From the NCBI RefSeq assembly GCF_008727815.1, contig NZ_CP044230.1:170001-234000 (forward strand): a stretch of DNA of 64,000 nt, written 5' to 3'. Shown here piece by piece: positions 38,401 to 47,680 of the stretch (positions are counted from its first letter, which is position 1; every line of letters begins with the position of its first letter). The notes below the pieces were generated by a model. That model ran no database searches and was not told where the DNA came from. It saw nothing but the letters and a program-made list of their open reading frames with translations. The DNA is from Streptococcus sp. LPB0220 (GTDB lineage Bacteria > Bacillota > Bacilli > Lactobacillales > Streptococcaceae). The translations under genes and the position numbers were made by a program.

Positions 38401-39134
38401 AGGTCAAAGGGGAAGTCACAGCGATCGAAGAAGATGCTTCTACACGCACCAAGAAAGTCTTTGTTAGCGGAGCAACTGGTGAGGGCGAATACGTTGTCCC
38501 TTACACTGCCCGCATGAAAGTCGAAGTGGGAGATCAAGTCTCTCGTGGTGCGGCTCTGACAGAAGGGTCTATCCAACCAAAACGTCTCCTTGCCGTTCGT
38601 GATGTCTTGTCGGTTGAAACTTACCTTCTTGCGGAAGTACAAAAAGTATACCGTAGCCAAGGGGTAGAAATCGGCGACAAACACATCGAGGTAATGGTTC
38701 GTCAAATGATCCGTAAAGTACGTGTCATGGATCCAGGAGATACAGACCTTCTCATGGGTACGCTTATGGACATTACAGACTTTACAGATGCTAATAAGGA
38801 TGTCCTTATCTCTGGTGGAGTTCCTGCGACTGCTCGTCCAGTCCTTATGGGAATCACCAAAGCCTCTCTTGAAACCAACAGTTTCTTGTCAGCTGCTTCC
38901 TTCCAAGAAACCACTCGTGTTCTTACGGACGCAGCGATCCGCGGTAAGAAAGACCATCTCCTTGGACTTAAGGAAAATGTTATCATTGGTAAGATTATTC
39001 CTGCGGGTACAGGTATGGCTCGTTACCGTAATTTGGAACCACAAGCGATTAATGAAGTTGAAATTATCGAAGAAGTACCATTAACAGATGGAACAGTCGA
39101 TGAAGTTCAAACAGCTGAAGTCGTAGAAGAATAA
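35481..39134 (+). CDS. rpoC: RNA polymerase beta' subunit
   Basis: Beta' subunit of 1217 residues, GTG start. The N-terminal zinc finger has CACGKYK and CDRCGVEV (about 59-80); the catalytic [15 protein letters not shown] motif binds the active-site magnesium; the second zinc site ([13 protein letters not shown]) lies near residue 895. The trigger loop region [11 protein letters not shown] is intact. Follows rpoB and ends in a terminator. Confidence 0.98.
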   Translation: MVDVNRFKSMQITLASPSKVRSWSYGEVKKPETINYRTLKPEREGLFDEVIFGPTKDWECACGKYKRIRYKGIVCDRCGVEVTRAKVRRERMGHIELKAPVSHIWYFKGIPSRMGLTLDMSPRALEEVIYFAAYVVIDPKDTPLEHKSIMTEREYRERLREYGPGSFVAKMGAEAIQDLLKQVDLEAEIALLKEELKTATGQKRVKAVRRLDVLDAFYKSGNKPEWMVLNILPVIPPDLRPMVQLDGGRFAASDLNDLYRRVINRNNRLARLLELNAPGIIVQNEKRMLQEAVDALIDNGRRGRPITGPGSRPLKSLSHMLKGKQGRFRQNLLGKRVDFSGRSVIAVGPTLKMYQCGVPREMAIELFKPFVMREIVARDIVQNVKAAKRLVERGDERIWDILEEVIKEHPVLLNRAPTLHRLGIQAFEPVLIDGKALRLHPLVCEAYNADFDGDQMAIHVPLSEEAQAEARILMLAAEHILNPKDGKPVVTPSQDMVLGNYYLTMEEAGREGEGMVFKDRDEAVMALRNGYVHLHTRVGIATDSLNKPWTEAQQHKILLTTVGKILFNDIMPAELPYLQEPNNANLTEGVPAKYFLEPGQDVKAAIEKLELNVPFKKKNLGNIIAEIFKRFRTTETSAFLDRLKDLGYHHSTLAGLTVGIADIPVVEDKAEIIEESHKRVEQITKQFRRGLITDDERYNAVTAEWRAAREKLEKRLVDNQDPKNPIVMMMDSGARGNISNFSQLAGMRGLMAAPNGRIMELPILSNFREGLSVLEMFFSTHGARKGMTDTALKTADSGYLTRRLVDVAQDVIIREDDCGTDRGLVIRAITDGKEMIEPLEERLTGRYTKKSVKHPETGEVIVGPDTLISEDLAREIVKAGVEEVTIRSVFTCNTRHGVCRHCYGINLATGDAVEVGEAVGTIAAQSIGEPGTQLTMRTFHTGGVASNTDITQGLPRVQEIFEARNPKGEAVITEVKGEVTAIEEDASTRTKKVFVSGATGEGEYVVPYTARMKVEVGDQVSRGAALTEGSIQPKRLLAVRDVLSVETYLLAEVQKVYRSQGVEIGDKHIEVMVRQMIRKVRVMDPGDTDLLMGTLMDITDFTDANKDVLISGGVPATARPVLMGITKASLETNSFLSAASFQETTRVLTDAAIRGKKDHLLGLKENVIIGKIIPAGTGMARYRNLEPQAINEVEIIEEVPLTDGTVDEVQTAEVVEE

Positions 39135-39142
39135 GAAAATTA

Positions 39143-39170
39143 GTCGGAACTACATGTTCCGGCTTTTTTT
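39143..39170 (+). terminator. rpoBC terminator
   Basis: GTCGGAAC-TACAT-GTTCCGGC followed by T7. Confidence 0.9.
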
Positions 39171-39217
39171 GAAAAAAGGAACCAATAGCAATTAGGCAGT
39201 CTATTTTTGGAAAATAA

Positions 39218-39250
39218 TTGTGAAAATCACCTGAAAACTACCTGAAAAAT
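39218..39250 (+). repeat. three 11-bp tandem repeats upstream of DUF1033
   Basis: TTGTGAAAATC, ACCTGAAAACT, ACCTGAAAAAT, each 11 bases, one helical turn apart, with phased A-tracts. They end 43 bases upstream of a TATAAT box. Could bind a response regulator or bend DNA. Confidence 0.65.
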
Positions 39251-39270
39251 CATGCTCTGAGCAGAAAACT

Positions 39271-39298
39271 TTTATTCTCAAAGGATTTTCTATATAAT
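39271..39298 (+). promoter_or_regulatory. promoter of the DUF1033 gene
   Basis: TTTATT (39271-39276), 16-base spacer, TATAAT (39293-39298). Confidence 0.55.
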
Positions 39299-39324
39299 AG
39301 AGGATACAAAGGATGGAAGAGTTT

Positions 39325-39714
39325 ATGTATCGAGTGATTGAAATGTACGGGGACTGTGAACCCTGGTGGTTTTTAGAAGGTTGGGAAGAAGATATCGTCA
39401 GTAGCCGGAAGTTTGAAGACTATTACCAGGCTTTGAAATACTACAAGCAGAAGTGGTTGGAGTTGAATGCACACTTTCCAAGTTATAAGAGTCGGAGTGA
39501 TCTCATGACGATCTTTTGGGATACCAACGAGCAAGAGTGGTGTGAGGACTGCAGTGAAGATGTGCAGTTTTTCCATTCGATTGTCCTTCTAGAAGACGAG
39601 CACAAGATCCCTAAAAGCAAGCTCCGCCCAGGCTACGAAAAGGAAAGAGGCAGTCGCAAACACCGTTCTTGTCAATATACACTCGATTCAAAAAAGGGGA
39701 CAACCCTGTCATAA
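39325..39714 (+). CDS. DUF1033 family protein
   Basis: Protein of 129 residues of unknown function, opening MYRVIEMYGDCEPWWFLEGW, the DUF1033 signature found just upstream of comGA in many streptococci and lactobacilli. Rich in Trp, Glu and Cys (CEDCSED near residue 73). I use ATG 39325, which has GGAAGAG 4 bases upstream; an ATG 12 bases earlier is possible. Soluble, no signal peptide. Separated from comGA by a terminator and a competence promoter, so not itself in the late-com transcript. Confidence 0.85.
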   Translation: MYRVIEMYGDCEPWWFLEGWEEDIVSSRKFEDYYQALKYYKQKWLELNAHFPSYKSRSDLMTIFWDTNEQEWCEDCSEDVQFFHSIVLLEDEHKIPKSKLRPGYEKERGSRKHRSCQYTLDSKKGTTLS

Positions 39715-39724
39715 GAGACATTCG

Positions 39725-39763
39725 GAAGATTTTTTAGAGCGATCTAGAAAGTCTTCTTTTTTT
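39725..39763 (+). terminator. terminator before comGA
   Basis: GAAGATTTTTTAGA (39725-39738) pairs with TCTAGAAAGTCTTC (39743-39756) through 14 pairs including two G-U, loop GCGA, then T7. Confidence 0.8.
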
Positions 39764-39772
39764 GTCTTCTTT

Positions 39773-39780
39773 TTCGAATA
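39773..39780 (+). promoter_or_regulatory. ComX (SigX) cin-box of comGA
   Basis: TTCGAATA behind a T-rich stretch, 22 bases before comGA. It differs by one base from the usual streptococcal cin-box TACGAATA. The identical octamer precedes ssbB (54977-54984), supporting recognition by the alternative competence sigma factor. Confidence 0.82.
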
Positions 39781-39801
39781 GTATAAGTGAGAGGAGGAAC
39801 T

Positions 39802-40743
39802 ATGGTTCAAGAAATTGCAAAAAAACTGATCCGCATGGGGAAAAAGGAAGAAGCTCAGGATCTTTACTTCATTCCTCGGAAGGAGGAGTACCAGGTTTTT
39901 ATGAGGGTGGGAGACGAGAGGCGCTTTGTAAAGTCCTTCCCTTTTGAGGACATGACGGCTATTATCAGCCACTTTAAGTTCGTGGCAGGGATGAATGTGG
40001 GAGAAAAAAGGCGCAGCCAGCTAGGGTCGTGTGATTACCCATTAGAGGATGGAGTGGTCTCGATTCGCTTGTCAACGGTGGGGGATTATCGTGGTTATGA
40101 AAGCTTGGTCATTCGGCTCTTGCATGATGAGGAACGTGAATTGCGGTTTTGGTTTGACCAGCTGCCAGACTTGCAGAAGAAATTGGCTGGTCGTGGGCTT
40201 TATCTTTTTGCGGGCCCCGTTGGCTCGGGAAAGACCACTCTCATGCATGCTTTGGCGCAAGAGCGCTTTGCGGACCAGCAAGTCATGTCTATTGAAGATC
40301 CTGTCGAGATCAAGCAGGATAATATGCTTCAGCTTCAGCTGAATGACCAGATCGGCATGACCTATGACAACCTGATCAAACTCTCCTTGCGCCATCGGCC
40401 GGACCTTCTTATTATTGGAGAGATCCGAGATAAGGAAACAGCTCGTGCGGTCGTACGAGCTAGTTTGACAGGAGTCACCGTCTTCTCTACGATTCATGCC
40501 AAAAGCGTTCGAGGTGTTTATGAGAGGCTCTTAGAACTTGGAGTGAGTGAGGAAGAGCTCAAGATTGTTTTACAAGGTATTTGCTACCAACGATTAATTG
40601 CAGGAGGAGGTGTGGTCGATTTTGCGACGGAAAACTACCAAGAGCACTCAGCCAGCCGCTGGAACCAACAAATGGATCTCTTGGCTCAATCGGGATATAT
40701 CCAGCTGGCTCAGGCGCAAGCCGAAAAAATTATCTACCGCTAA
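39802..40743 (+). CDS. comGA: ComGA, competence pilus assembly ATPase
   Basis: Secretion-type ATPase of 313 residues powering assembly of the transformation pilus. ATG 39802 follows GGAGG. Walker A GPVGSGKT (138-145), Asp box and Walker B LLIIGEIRDKETARAVVRAS, His box TVFSTIHAKS. First gene of comGA-GG, with a ComX promoter. Acts at the cytoplasmic membrane with ComGB. Confidence 0.95.
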   Translation: MVQEIAKKLIRMGKKEEAQDLYFIPRKEEYQVFMRVGDERRFVKSFPFEDMTAIISHFKFVAGMNVGEKRRSQLGSCDYPLEDGVVSIRLSTVGDYRGYESLVIRLLHDEERELRFWFDQLPDLQKKLAGRGLYLFAGPVGSGKTTLMHALAQERFADQQVMSIEDPVEIKQDNMLQLQLNDQIGMTYDNLIKLSLRHRPDLLIIGEIRDKETARAVVRASLTGVTVFSTIHAKSVRGVYERLLELGVSEEELKIVLQGICYQRLIAGGGVVDFATENYQEHSASRWNQQMDLLAQSGYIQLAQAQAEKIIYR

Positions 40744-41707
40744 ACAAAAGCAAATCATCGAATTGTTTTTGAATCTTTATTCGAGTGGTTTTCATCTGTC
40801 TGAGATTGTCGATTTTCTGGATCGCTCTCACCTAGTGGAGAGTCGTTTGGTTTCCCAGATGCGAGAGGACCTCTCGAGGGGGCGGAGTTTTTCAGAGATG
40901 ATGGCGGGGATCGGTTTTTCAGATGCGGTCACGACACAGCTGTCTCTCGCTGAACTCCATGGCAATCTTGCATTGAGCTTGGAGAAAATCAGTGCTTACC
41001 TAGAAAACATGCGCAAGGTCAAGAAAAAGCTGATTGAGGTGAGCACCTATCCTCTCATCTTGCTTGGATTTTTAGTTCTGATTATGCTAGGCCTGCGCAA
41101 TTACTTGCTTCCTCAAATGGATGCTCAAAATATTGGGACGCAATTGATCAGTTCCTTCCCCCAACTCTTTTTGGCCTTAGGAGCGGGACTGGTGATCTTC
41201 TTCTTACTCAGCTTTCTCTATTATCGAAAGTCAGGCAAGATCAAGGTTTTTAGAACCTTGTCTCATCTGCCTTTCGGGAAAGGCATGATTCAAGCTTATT
41301 TGACAGCCTATTATGCCAGAGAATGGGGTAATCTGATTGGACAAGGATTGGAATTGTCTCAGATTTTTTCCATGATGCAGGGGCAAAAATCCCAGCTTTT
41401 TCAGGAAATTGGAAGGGACTTAGCTCTTTCTTTAGATCGTGGCCAGTCCTTTTCAGAGACGGTCAGGGGGTATTCTTTTTTCAAAAAAGAATTGTCCCTT
41501 ATGATTGAATACGGTGAAGTCAAATCAAAGCTCGGAAGTGAGCTAGAGATCTACGCTGAAAAAACATGGGAAGATTTCTTTCGTCGGGTTCACAAGGCCA
41601 TGAATGTGATACAACCCTTGGTGTTTGTCTTTGTGGCTCTTGTGATTGTCTTACTCTATGCAGCCATGTTGCTGCCGATTTATCAAAATATGGAGGTTCA
41701 TTTATGA
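40622..41707 (+). CDS. comGB: ComGB, competence pilus membrane platform protein
   Basis: Polytopic membrane protein of the GspF family, 361 residues from this start, three transmembrane segments (LILLGFLVLIMLGL, LFLALGAGLVIFFLL and the C-terminal VFVFVALVIVLLYAAML). The start is uncertain. Relatives begin near the sequence corresponding to WISWLNRDIS, but no ATG/GTG/TTG exists there in this frame. TTG 40622 lies 11 bases after AGGAGG and overlaps comGA by 122 bases; TTG 40598 and GTG 40610 are alternatives. Confidence 0.88.
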   Translation: MRRKTTKSTQPAAGTNKWISWLNRDISSWLRRKPKKLSTAKQKQIIELFLNLYSSGFHLSEIVDFLDRSHLVESRLVSQMREDLSRGRSFSEMMAGIGFSDAVTTQLSLAELHGNLALSLEKISAYLENMRKVKKKLIEVSTYPLILLGFLVLIMLGLRNYLLPQMDAQNIGTQLISSFPQLFLALGAGLVIFFLLSFLYYRKSGKIKVFRTLSHLPFGKGMIQAYLTAYYAREWGNLIGQGLELSQIFSMMQGQKSQLFQEIGRDLALSLDRGQSFSETVRGYSFFKKELSLMIEYGEVKSKLGSELEIYAEKTWEDFFRRVHKAMNVIQPLVFVFVALVIVLLYAAMLLPIYQNMEVHL

Positions 41708-42021
41708 AAACATTAAAAACCTATAAGGTTAAAGCCTTTACACTGATTGAAATGTTGGTGGTCTTATTGATCATCAGTGTGCTCTTATTGCTCTTTGTGC
41801 CGAATTTGACCAAGCAAAAAGACTCCGTGAAAGAGACAGGAAATGCAGCTGTAGTGAAGGTGGTCGAAAGCCAGGCTGAATTGTACGAGCTCAATCATAC
41901 CAATGAACAAGCTACTCTAGCAAAGCTGATTGCTGATGGAAATATTACCAACAAACAAGCAGAGTCCTACCGTGCCTATTATGCGAAAAATAGTGGAGAA
42001 ACTCGTGCGGTTGCAGATTAA
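41704..42021 (+). CDS. comGC: ComGC, major competence pilin
   Basis: Type IV-like prepilin of 105 residues, main subunit of the DNA-uptake pilus. Prepilin site KVKA|FTLIEMLVVLLIISVLLL: cleavage after Ala by the ComC/PilD peptidase exposes Phe, with Glu at +5. The rest of the helix and a short head follow. ATG overlaps the comGB stop (ATGA). Confidence 0.95.
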   Translation: MKTLKTYKVKAFTLIEMLVVLLIISVLLLLFVPNLTKQKDSVKETGNAAVVKVVESQAELYELNHTNEQATLAKLIADGNITNKQAESYRAYYAKNSGETRAVAD

Positions 42022-42415
42022 GGCCTTCACCTTGGTGGAGACCCTTCTGACCTTGATGATCGTCAGTTTTATCTATCTGGGCTTATCGGGATCGATCAAG
42101 ACGAGCTTTCAGCAGGTGGAAGAAAAAGTATTTTTTGCAGAGTTTGAACACCTCTATCAAGAAAGCCAGAAAATAGCGCTGGCAAGGCAAACGGAATTGG
42201 ATGTTGAAGTGACTGCAAGGAAGATTCAAACGCCTTACCAGACGGTGGAGATTCCTGATTCTGTCATTTTGCAAGATCCTAAAACTATTCGTTTAGACCG
42301 AGCAGGTGGCAATTCATCCCTGGCCAATGTTCACTTTCAGACACAGAGAGGAGTGGTGACCTATCAACTGTCGCTTGGAAATGGGAAAATTAAAAAAAGC
42401 ATCCGTTCCCGCTAG
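41981..42415 (+). CDS. comGD: ComGD, minor competence pilin
   Basis: Minor pseudopilin of 144 residues. Prepilin site QIKA|FTLVETLLTLMIVSFIYLG with Glu at +5. Starts inside comGC (41-base overlap) at ATG 41981; GTG 41993 is a later alternative. Helps start pilus assembly together with ComGE-GG. Confidence 0.9.
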   Translation: MRKIVEKLVRLQIKAFTLVETLLTLMIVSFIYLGLSGSIKTSFQQVEEKVFFAEFEHLYQESQKIALARQTELDVEVTARKIQTPYQTVEIPDSVILQDPKTIRLDRAGGNSSLANVHFQTQRGVVTYQLSLGNGKIKKSIRSR

Positions 42416-42668
42416 TATTCTCATAGAATCCTTAGTTGCCTTGGGTTTATTTGCCATGATTACGACCTTATTGTTAGGGGAGATCCGGCGTTCGCGCAAG
42501 GAGCGACTAGCGGATTTCAAAGAGGTAGAGGTCTTATCTGTCGCTCAAATGGCGCTTCAGACAGGGCAAAATCATCTGGAGGCCAATGGTATTCAGGTTC
42601 AAGTCGAAAAAGATGCCGATCAGCTCACGGTCTATCATCAAGGGAAGGTGGTACTGCATGTGGAATAA
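42381..42668 (+). CDS. comGE: ComGE, minor competence pilin
   Basis: Minor pilin-like protein of 95 residues with N-terminal hydrophobic helix ASILIESLVALGLFAMITTL, where ILIES holds the +5-like Glu. ATG 42381 overlaps comGD by 35 bases; no ribosome site, so translation is probably coupled. TTG 42375 is another option. Confidence 0.88.
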   Translation: MGKLKKASVPASILIESLVALGLFAMITTLLLGEIRRSRKERLADFKEVEVLSVAQMALQTGQNHLEANGIQVQVEKDADQLTVYHQGKVVLHVE

Positions 42669-43110
42669 CGGAAAGGTCAAGGCCTTTACCCTGCTCGAAG
42701 CCTTGGTCGCTCTCTTGGTGCTCAGTGGGGGTGTGTTGGTCTTTCAAGGCTTGACCAAGCTCCTGCATGCTGAATTGGACTACCAGGCGCATCAAAAGCA
42801 GGAAGAATGGGTACTTTTTCAGCAACAATTGCAGGTGGAATTGGACCGGAGTCATTTTGAAAAAGTAGCGGACAATCATATCTACTTGGTTCAGGATCAA
42901 AAACCAATTGCTATTGGCCAATCTAAAGGAGATGATATCCGAAAAACAGATGATAAGGGCAGAGGCTATCAGCCTATGATTTCAGGGGTTCGCTCTAGCC
43001 AAATTTGGCAGGAGGGAGAGCTCCTTCATCTGCGGTTGAATTTTGAAGAAGGTCTAGAAAGGGAGTATGTCTACCATGTGGTACCAGCGATACAAAATGA
43101 AAAAAGTTAA
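42658..43110 (+). CDS. comGF: ComGF, minor competence pilin
   Basis: Minor pseudopilin of 150 residues with prepilin site KVKA|FTLLEALVALLVLSGGVLV and a ComGF-type C-terminal domain. ATG 42658 follows GGGAAGG and overlaps comGE by 11 bases. A longer frame upstream has no ribosome site. Confidence 0.92.
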   Translation: MWNNGKVKAFTLLEALVALLVLSGGVLVFQGLTKLLHAELDYQAHQKQEEWVLFQQQLQVELDRSHFEKVADNHIYLVQDQKPIAIGQSKGDDIRKTDDKGRGYQPMISGVRSSQIWQEGELLHLRLNFEEGLEREYVYHVVPAIQNEKS

Positions 43111-43534
43111 GGCTGGTGTCTTGCTTTACGCTCTCTTGATGGCAGCGATTTTTAGTCTCTTGCTTCAGTTTTACCTGCATCGTCAGGTTGCGGAAAGACG
43201 GATCTTAAAGACGAGTCAAGATCGTCTACGGGCCTATGCTTTGGTGCAATTGGCTCTTGAAAAGAGAAAGAGTGATGAGAAGACATCAGAGATTCATTTA
43301 AAGTCTGGAACAGTTCAGCTAAAGAAGGATACTGGTTTTCTTCATGCCCAAGCTGAGATGGATGGCGAAAGCTATGAGTTTGTCCTTCCTGTAAGGGAAG
43401 AAAAAGAAAGTAGCAAGAGCCAAAAAGAAAAGAAGAAGACACAGAAAGATAAGGAGAAAGCAGGGAGCGAAACGCCTTCTGAAGAGACGCCAAACGAGAT
43501 CAAGGAACCATCAGAAAATAGCGAAAAAGACTAA
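43076..43534 (+). CDS. comGG: ComGG, minor competence pilin
   Basis: Protein of 152 residues: membrane helix KAGVLLYALLMAAIFSLLLQ near the N-terminus, a small domain, then an unusually long Lys/Glu/Ser-rich tail (about the last 45 residues). ATG 43076 (10 bases after GGGAG, overlapping comGF) matches the MW... start of relatives; ATG 43067 and 43097 also fit. Last gene of the comG operon. Confidence 0.85.
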   Translation: MWYQRYKMKKVKAGVLLYALLMAAIFSLLLQFYLHRQVAERRILKTSQDRLRAYALVQLALEKRKSDEKTSEIHLKSGTVQLKKDTGFLHAQAEMDGESYEFVLPVREEKESSKSQKEKKKTQKDKEKAGSETPSEETPNEIKEPSENSEKD

Positions 43535-43538
43535 TTTT

Positions 43539-43547
43539 TGGTATGAT
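43539..43547 (+). promoter_or_regulatory. extended -10 before the methyltransferase gene
   Basis: TGGTATGAT, 17 bases before the ATG and just after comGG, suggesting expression outside competence. Confidence 0.5.
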
Positions 43548-43564
43548 AGGGTGCGGAGGAAATC

Positions 43565-44518
43565 ATGAATTTCGAAAAAATTGAACAAGCTTATACCTAT
43601 CTATTAGAAAACACTCAAAGTATTCAAAATGAATTGTCGACCAACTTTTATGATGCCTTGATTGAGCAAAATGCCATGTATTTAGAGGGCAAGACAGATC
43701 TAGACATTGTCAAAAATAATAGCCAAAAATTAAAAGAACTAGGTTTAAGTAAGGAAGAATGGCGCAGAGCCTACCAGTTCCTTTTTATGAAAGCTGCTCA
43801 AACAGAGCCTTTGCAAGCAAATCACCAGTTCACCCCAGATGCGATTGGTTTTATCATTACATTTTTGATCGATCAGTTGGCCAAAAGCGACCAACTGGAT
43901 GTCTTAGAAGTGGGAAGTGGGACCGGAAATCTCGCTGAGACTATTGTCAACAATAGCCGTCTCAAGATTGATTACTTAGGATTGGAAGTGGACGATCTCT
44001 TGATTGACCTATCTGCTAGTATCGCAGATGTGATGGAGTCTAGTGTTGTCTTTGCACAAGGAGACGCTGTTCGTCCACAAGTTTTGAAAGAAAGTGACTT
44101 GATTGTTAGCGATTTACCAATTGGTTATTATCCAGATGATGCCATTGCACAGCGCTATCAGGTAGCGAGCTCCGAAGGGCATACTTATGCCCATCACCTT
44201 ATGATGGAACAGGCGCTGAAATACTTGAAACCTCAAGGAGTGGCTATCTTTTTAGCTCCCAACAACCTCTTGACGAGTCCTCAGAGTGATCTTTTAAAAG
44301 CTTGGTTGAAAGACAAGGCTCAAATCCTGGCCATGCTGACCTTGCCAGAATCTCTCTTTTCAAATCCAGCCTATGCTAAGACGATTTTCGTCCTACGAAA
44401 ACAAGAAGAAGAATCTGTTCAGCCTTTTGTTTATCCTTTTACCGATCTCCAGGATCAAGACCAAGTGGTTCACTTCATGGAAAGTTTCCAAAACTGGTTA
44501 AAGGATAGTGAAATTTGA
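43565..44518 (+). CDS. class I SAM-dependent methyltransferase, YtxK-like
   Basis: Protein of 317 residues resembling the N6-adenine methyltransferase group. Helical N-terminal part (1-105), then SAM motif I VLEVGSGTGNLAETI (about 116-130) and motif IV as SDLPIGYYP in place of the usual NPPY/DPPY. In Bacillus its homologue ytxK also lies by ackA, and the comG-ytxK-ackA order is conserved in streptococci. Substrate unknown; the degenerate motif IV makes DNA adenine methylation uncertain. Confidence 0.85.
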   Translation: MNFEKIEQAYTYLLENTQSIQNELSTNFYDALIEQNAMYLEGKTDLDIVKNNSQKLKELGLSKEEWRRAYQFLFMKAAQTEPLQANHQFTPDAIGFIITFLIDQLAKSDQLDVLEVGSGTGNLAETIVNNSRLKIDYLGLEVDDLLIDLSASIADVMESSVVFAQGDAVRPQVLKESDLIVSDLPIGYYPDDAIAQRYQVASSEGHTYAHHLMMEQALKYLKPQGVAIFLAPNNLLTSPQSDLLKAWLKDKAQILAMLTLPESLFSNPAYAKTIFVLRKQEEESVQPFVYPFTDLQDQDQVVHFMESFQNWLKDSEI

Positions 44519-44527
44519 TCAAAGATC

Positions 44528-44558
44528 TGATATAATAGAGGAAGTGAAAACGCTTAAT
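44528..44558 (+). promoter_or_regulatory. ackA promoter with possible cre site
   Basis: Extended -10 TGATATAAT (44528-44536). GTGAAAACGCTTAAT (44544-44558) matches the CcpA consensus at 13 of 15 positions and lies just downstream. Confidence 0.55.
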
Positions 44559-44569
44559 GAGGTGAATAT

Positions 44570-45763
44570 ATGTCGAAAACAATTTCTATTAATGCAGGAA
44601 GCTCTAGTTTGAAATGGCAATTGTACCAAATGCCAGAGGAAACGGTTCTTGCAAAAGGGTTGATTGAACGGATCGGATTGAAAGATTCTATTTCAACTGT
44701 TAAATTTGATGGACGTTCAGAAAAACAAGTATTAGATATCCAGGACCATACACAAGCTGTAAAAATTTTGTTGGATGATTTGATTCGCTTTGATATTATC
44801 AAATCCTACGATGAGATTACAGGCGTGGGTCACCGCGTCGTTGCTGGTGGAGAATACTTCAATGATTCTGCCTTGGTAGATGACGAAGTCCTTCGAAAAG
44901 TAGAGGAATTGTCTTTGTTAGCACCTCTTCATAATCCTGCAAATGCAGCTGGGATTCGGGCTTTTAGAGAGATTTGTCCAGATATTACCAGTGTTGTAGT
45001 ATTTGATACTTCTTTCCATACAACCATGCCAGAAAAAGCTTATCGTTACCCTCTTCCAACCAAATATTACACAGAAAATAAGGTCCGGAAGTATGGCGCT
45101 CATGGAACCAGTCACCAGTATGTAGCTGGTGAAGCTGCTAAACTTCTTGGAAAACCATTAGAAGAATTGAAATTGATCACCTGCCACGTTGGAAATGGTG
45201 TATCTGTTACAGCGGTTGACAAGGGAATCTCTGTCGATACCTCAATGGGCTTCACCCCTCTAGGTGGTGTCATGATGGGAACCCGTACAGGGGATCTTGA
45301 TCCAGCGATTATTCCTTACTTGATGGAACATACAGAGGATTTCAGTAAGCCTGAAGATATTAGCCGCATCCTCAATCGTGAATCAGGTCTTCTGGGTGTT
45401 TCTGGATCTTCTAGTGACATGCGGGATATTCATACAGCGATGCATAATGGAGACGAAAAAGCCAAATTGGCTTACGATATCTTTATCGATCGTTTGCAAA
45501 AATACATCGGTCAATACTTGGCTGTCTTGAATGGTGCAGATGCCATCATCTTTACAGCAGGAATCGGTGAAAATGCAGTAAACGTTCGTTCTTCTATTAT
45601 CAATGGAATCAGCTGGTTTGGCTGCAAGGTCGACCCTGAAAAGAACGTCTTTGGAGTTGTCGGAGATATTTCCACAGATGATTCCCGTGTGAAGGTATTG
45701 GTGATTCCAACGGATGAAGAGTTGGTGATTGCGCGTGACGTTGAACGTTTCAAAAATCAGTAA
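44570..45763 (+). CDS. ackA: acetate kinase
   Basis: Converts acetyl phosphate and ADP to acetate and ATP in the last step of the acetate branch; 397 residues. ASKHA-family motifs: [17 protein letters not shown] at the N-terminus, [12 protein letters not shown] (phosphate loop) and [13 protein letters not shown] near the C-terminus; catalytic Arg in [13 protein letters not shown] ribosome site. Single gene with its own promoter and terminator. Confidence 0.97.
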   Translation: MSKTISINAGSSSLKWQLYQMPEETVLAKGLIERIGLKDSISTVKFDGRSEKQVLDIQDHTQAVKILLDDLIRFDIIKSYDEITGVGHRVVAGGEYFNDSALVDDEVLRKVEELSLLAPLHNPANAAGIRAFREICPDITSVVVFDTSFHTTMPEKAYRYPLPTKYYTENKVRKYGAHGTSHQYVAGEAAKLLGKPLEELKLITCHVGNGVSVTAVDKGISVDTSMGFTPLGGVMMGTRTGDLDPAIIPYLMEHTEDFSKPEDISRILNRESGLLGVSGSSSDMRDIHTAMHNGDEKAKLAYDIFIDRLQKYIGQYLAVLNGADAIIFTAGIGENAVNVRSSIINGISWFGCKVDPEKNVFGVVGDISTDDSRVKVLVIPTDEELVIARDVERFKNQ

Positions 45764-45778
45764 ACTGTAATAAAGAGA

Positions 45779-45812
45779 GAAGGCTGGAGGCGAAAGCCCC
45801 AGTCTTCTTATT
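45779..45812 (+). terminator. ackA terminator
   Basis: GAAGGCTGGAGGC-GAAA-GCCCCAGTCTTC hairpin followed by TTATTTT. Confidence 0.75.
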
Positions 45813-45835
45813 TTATACAAGAAAGAGGTTGTCCA

Positions 45836-46567
45836 TTGAAAAATATACAGTCATTTGTTCGAAAGCACCCATTATGTAAGAATGCCCTCTGGCTCCTTCT
45901 TTTTGTGCCCTTATTCTTTCTCTCACAATTCCCCCTCATCACCATGGTTTATTCCCTTCAAGAAGGAATGGATGCAAGGTGGGTCACTATCCTCACTCTC
46001 TTGGTGACAGTGGCGGTGCTATTTATTTTTTATATAGTCATCAAAAAGAGCCCTCTGGAGAACTTAGATGCTGGGGTTATAACCTGGCCGTCTTTGGGGA
46101 GAAATTTTCTTTTTCTTCTCTTGTTGATGGCTAATAACCTGCTCGCCTATCCCTTGTTGAAACAAGAGGCAGGTGGTACGACGGCAAACCAAGCGGCTCT
46201 GAATGAACTGCAATCTCATGCTCCTTTTCTTGCTATGGGCATGGTCGTGATCCTTGTTGCTCCGATTCTAGAAGAGCTGCTCTGTCGGGCCATCATCCCT
46301 CGTTTGATCTTTCGAGGGGCAGAACCAATCGGTTACCTAGCTGGTGCTCTCTTTTTTACGTACTTGCATGGACCGAGTACCCTAGGGGAATGGGTAGCTT
46401 ACGGAGGCATGTCCTTGATCTTAACTTGGGTGGCTTATCGCTACAAGCGGATCGAATATAGCATTTGCCTTCACATGACCTTGAATGCGCTGGCTTATTA
46501 TTATCCAGCTGTATTCCTCCTTTGTTTATTGCCGGTATCGAGAGTTTTCTTCCATGATAAATTATGA
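45836..46567 (+). CDS. CPBP (Abi/CAAX-type) intramembrane metalloprotease
   Basis: Membrane protein of 243 residues with about seven helices. Family motifs: EELLCRAIIPRLIF (EExxxR), FFTYLHGP (FxxxH) and HMTLNAL (HxxxN) near the C-terminus. TTG start behind AAGAGG. In streptococci such proteins are linked to bacteriocin immunity or processing; no bacteriocin gene is seen nearby, so function is open. Confidence 0.85.
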   Translation: MKNIQSFVRKHPLCKNALWLLLFVPLFFLSQFPLITMVYSLQEGMDARWVTILTLLVTVAVLFIFYIVIKKSPLENLDAGVITWPSLGRNFLFLLLLMANNLLAYPLLKQEAGGTTANQAALNELQSHAPFLAMGMVVILVAPILEELLCRAIIPRLIFRGAEPIGYLAGALFFTYLHGPSTLGEWVAYGGMSLILTWVAYRYKRIEYSICLHMTLNALAYYYPAVFLLCLLPVSRVFFHDKL

Positions 46568-46573
46568 TAAAAT
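46565..46573 (+). promoter_or_regulatory. candidate extended -10 for the folate operon
   Basis: TGATAAAAT overlapping the CPBP stop codon. No other promoter is visible between here and folP; it would give a leader of about 150 bases. Confidence 0.4.
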
Positions 46574-46654
46574 GGTAGGTACCAATGAGTTTTGATGCAG
46601 AACCATCCTACAGAAGGTCAGAAAAAATCAGAAATCCGTATGGAGAGTAGACTC

Positions 46655-46687
46655 AGAGGTTTAGAACACTTGTTCTAGCCTCTTTTG
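46655..46687 (+). terminator. terminator or attenuator before folP
   Basis: AGAGG-TT-TAGAACA-CT-TGTTCTA-G-CCTCT followed by TTTG. It ends CPBP transcripts, or attenuates folP if the promoter is the one at 46565. Confidence 0.7.
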
Positions 46688-46705
46688 TTCGCAATCATGC
46701 TGTAG

Positions 46706-47680
<975 letters not shown>

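Noticed and set aside
38722..39084. Out-of-frame open frames within rpoC and rpoB
   Set aside because: Composition follows the codon bias of the real genes; no start signals or family features.
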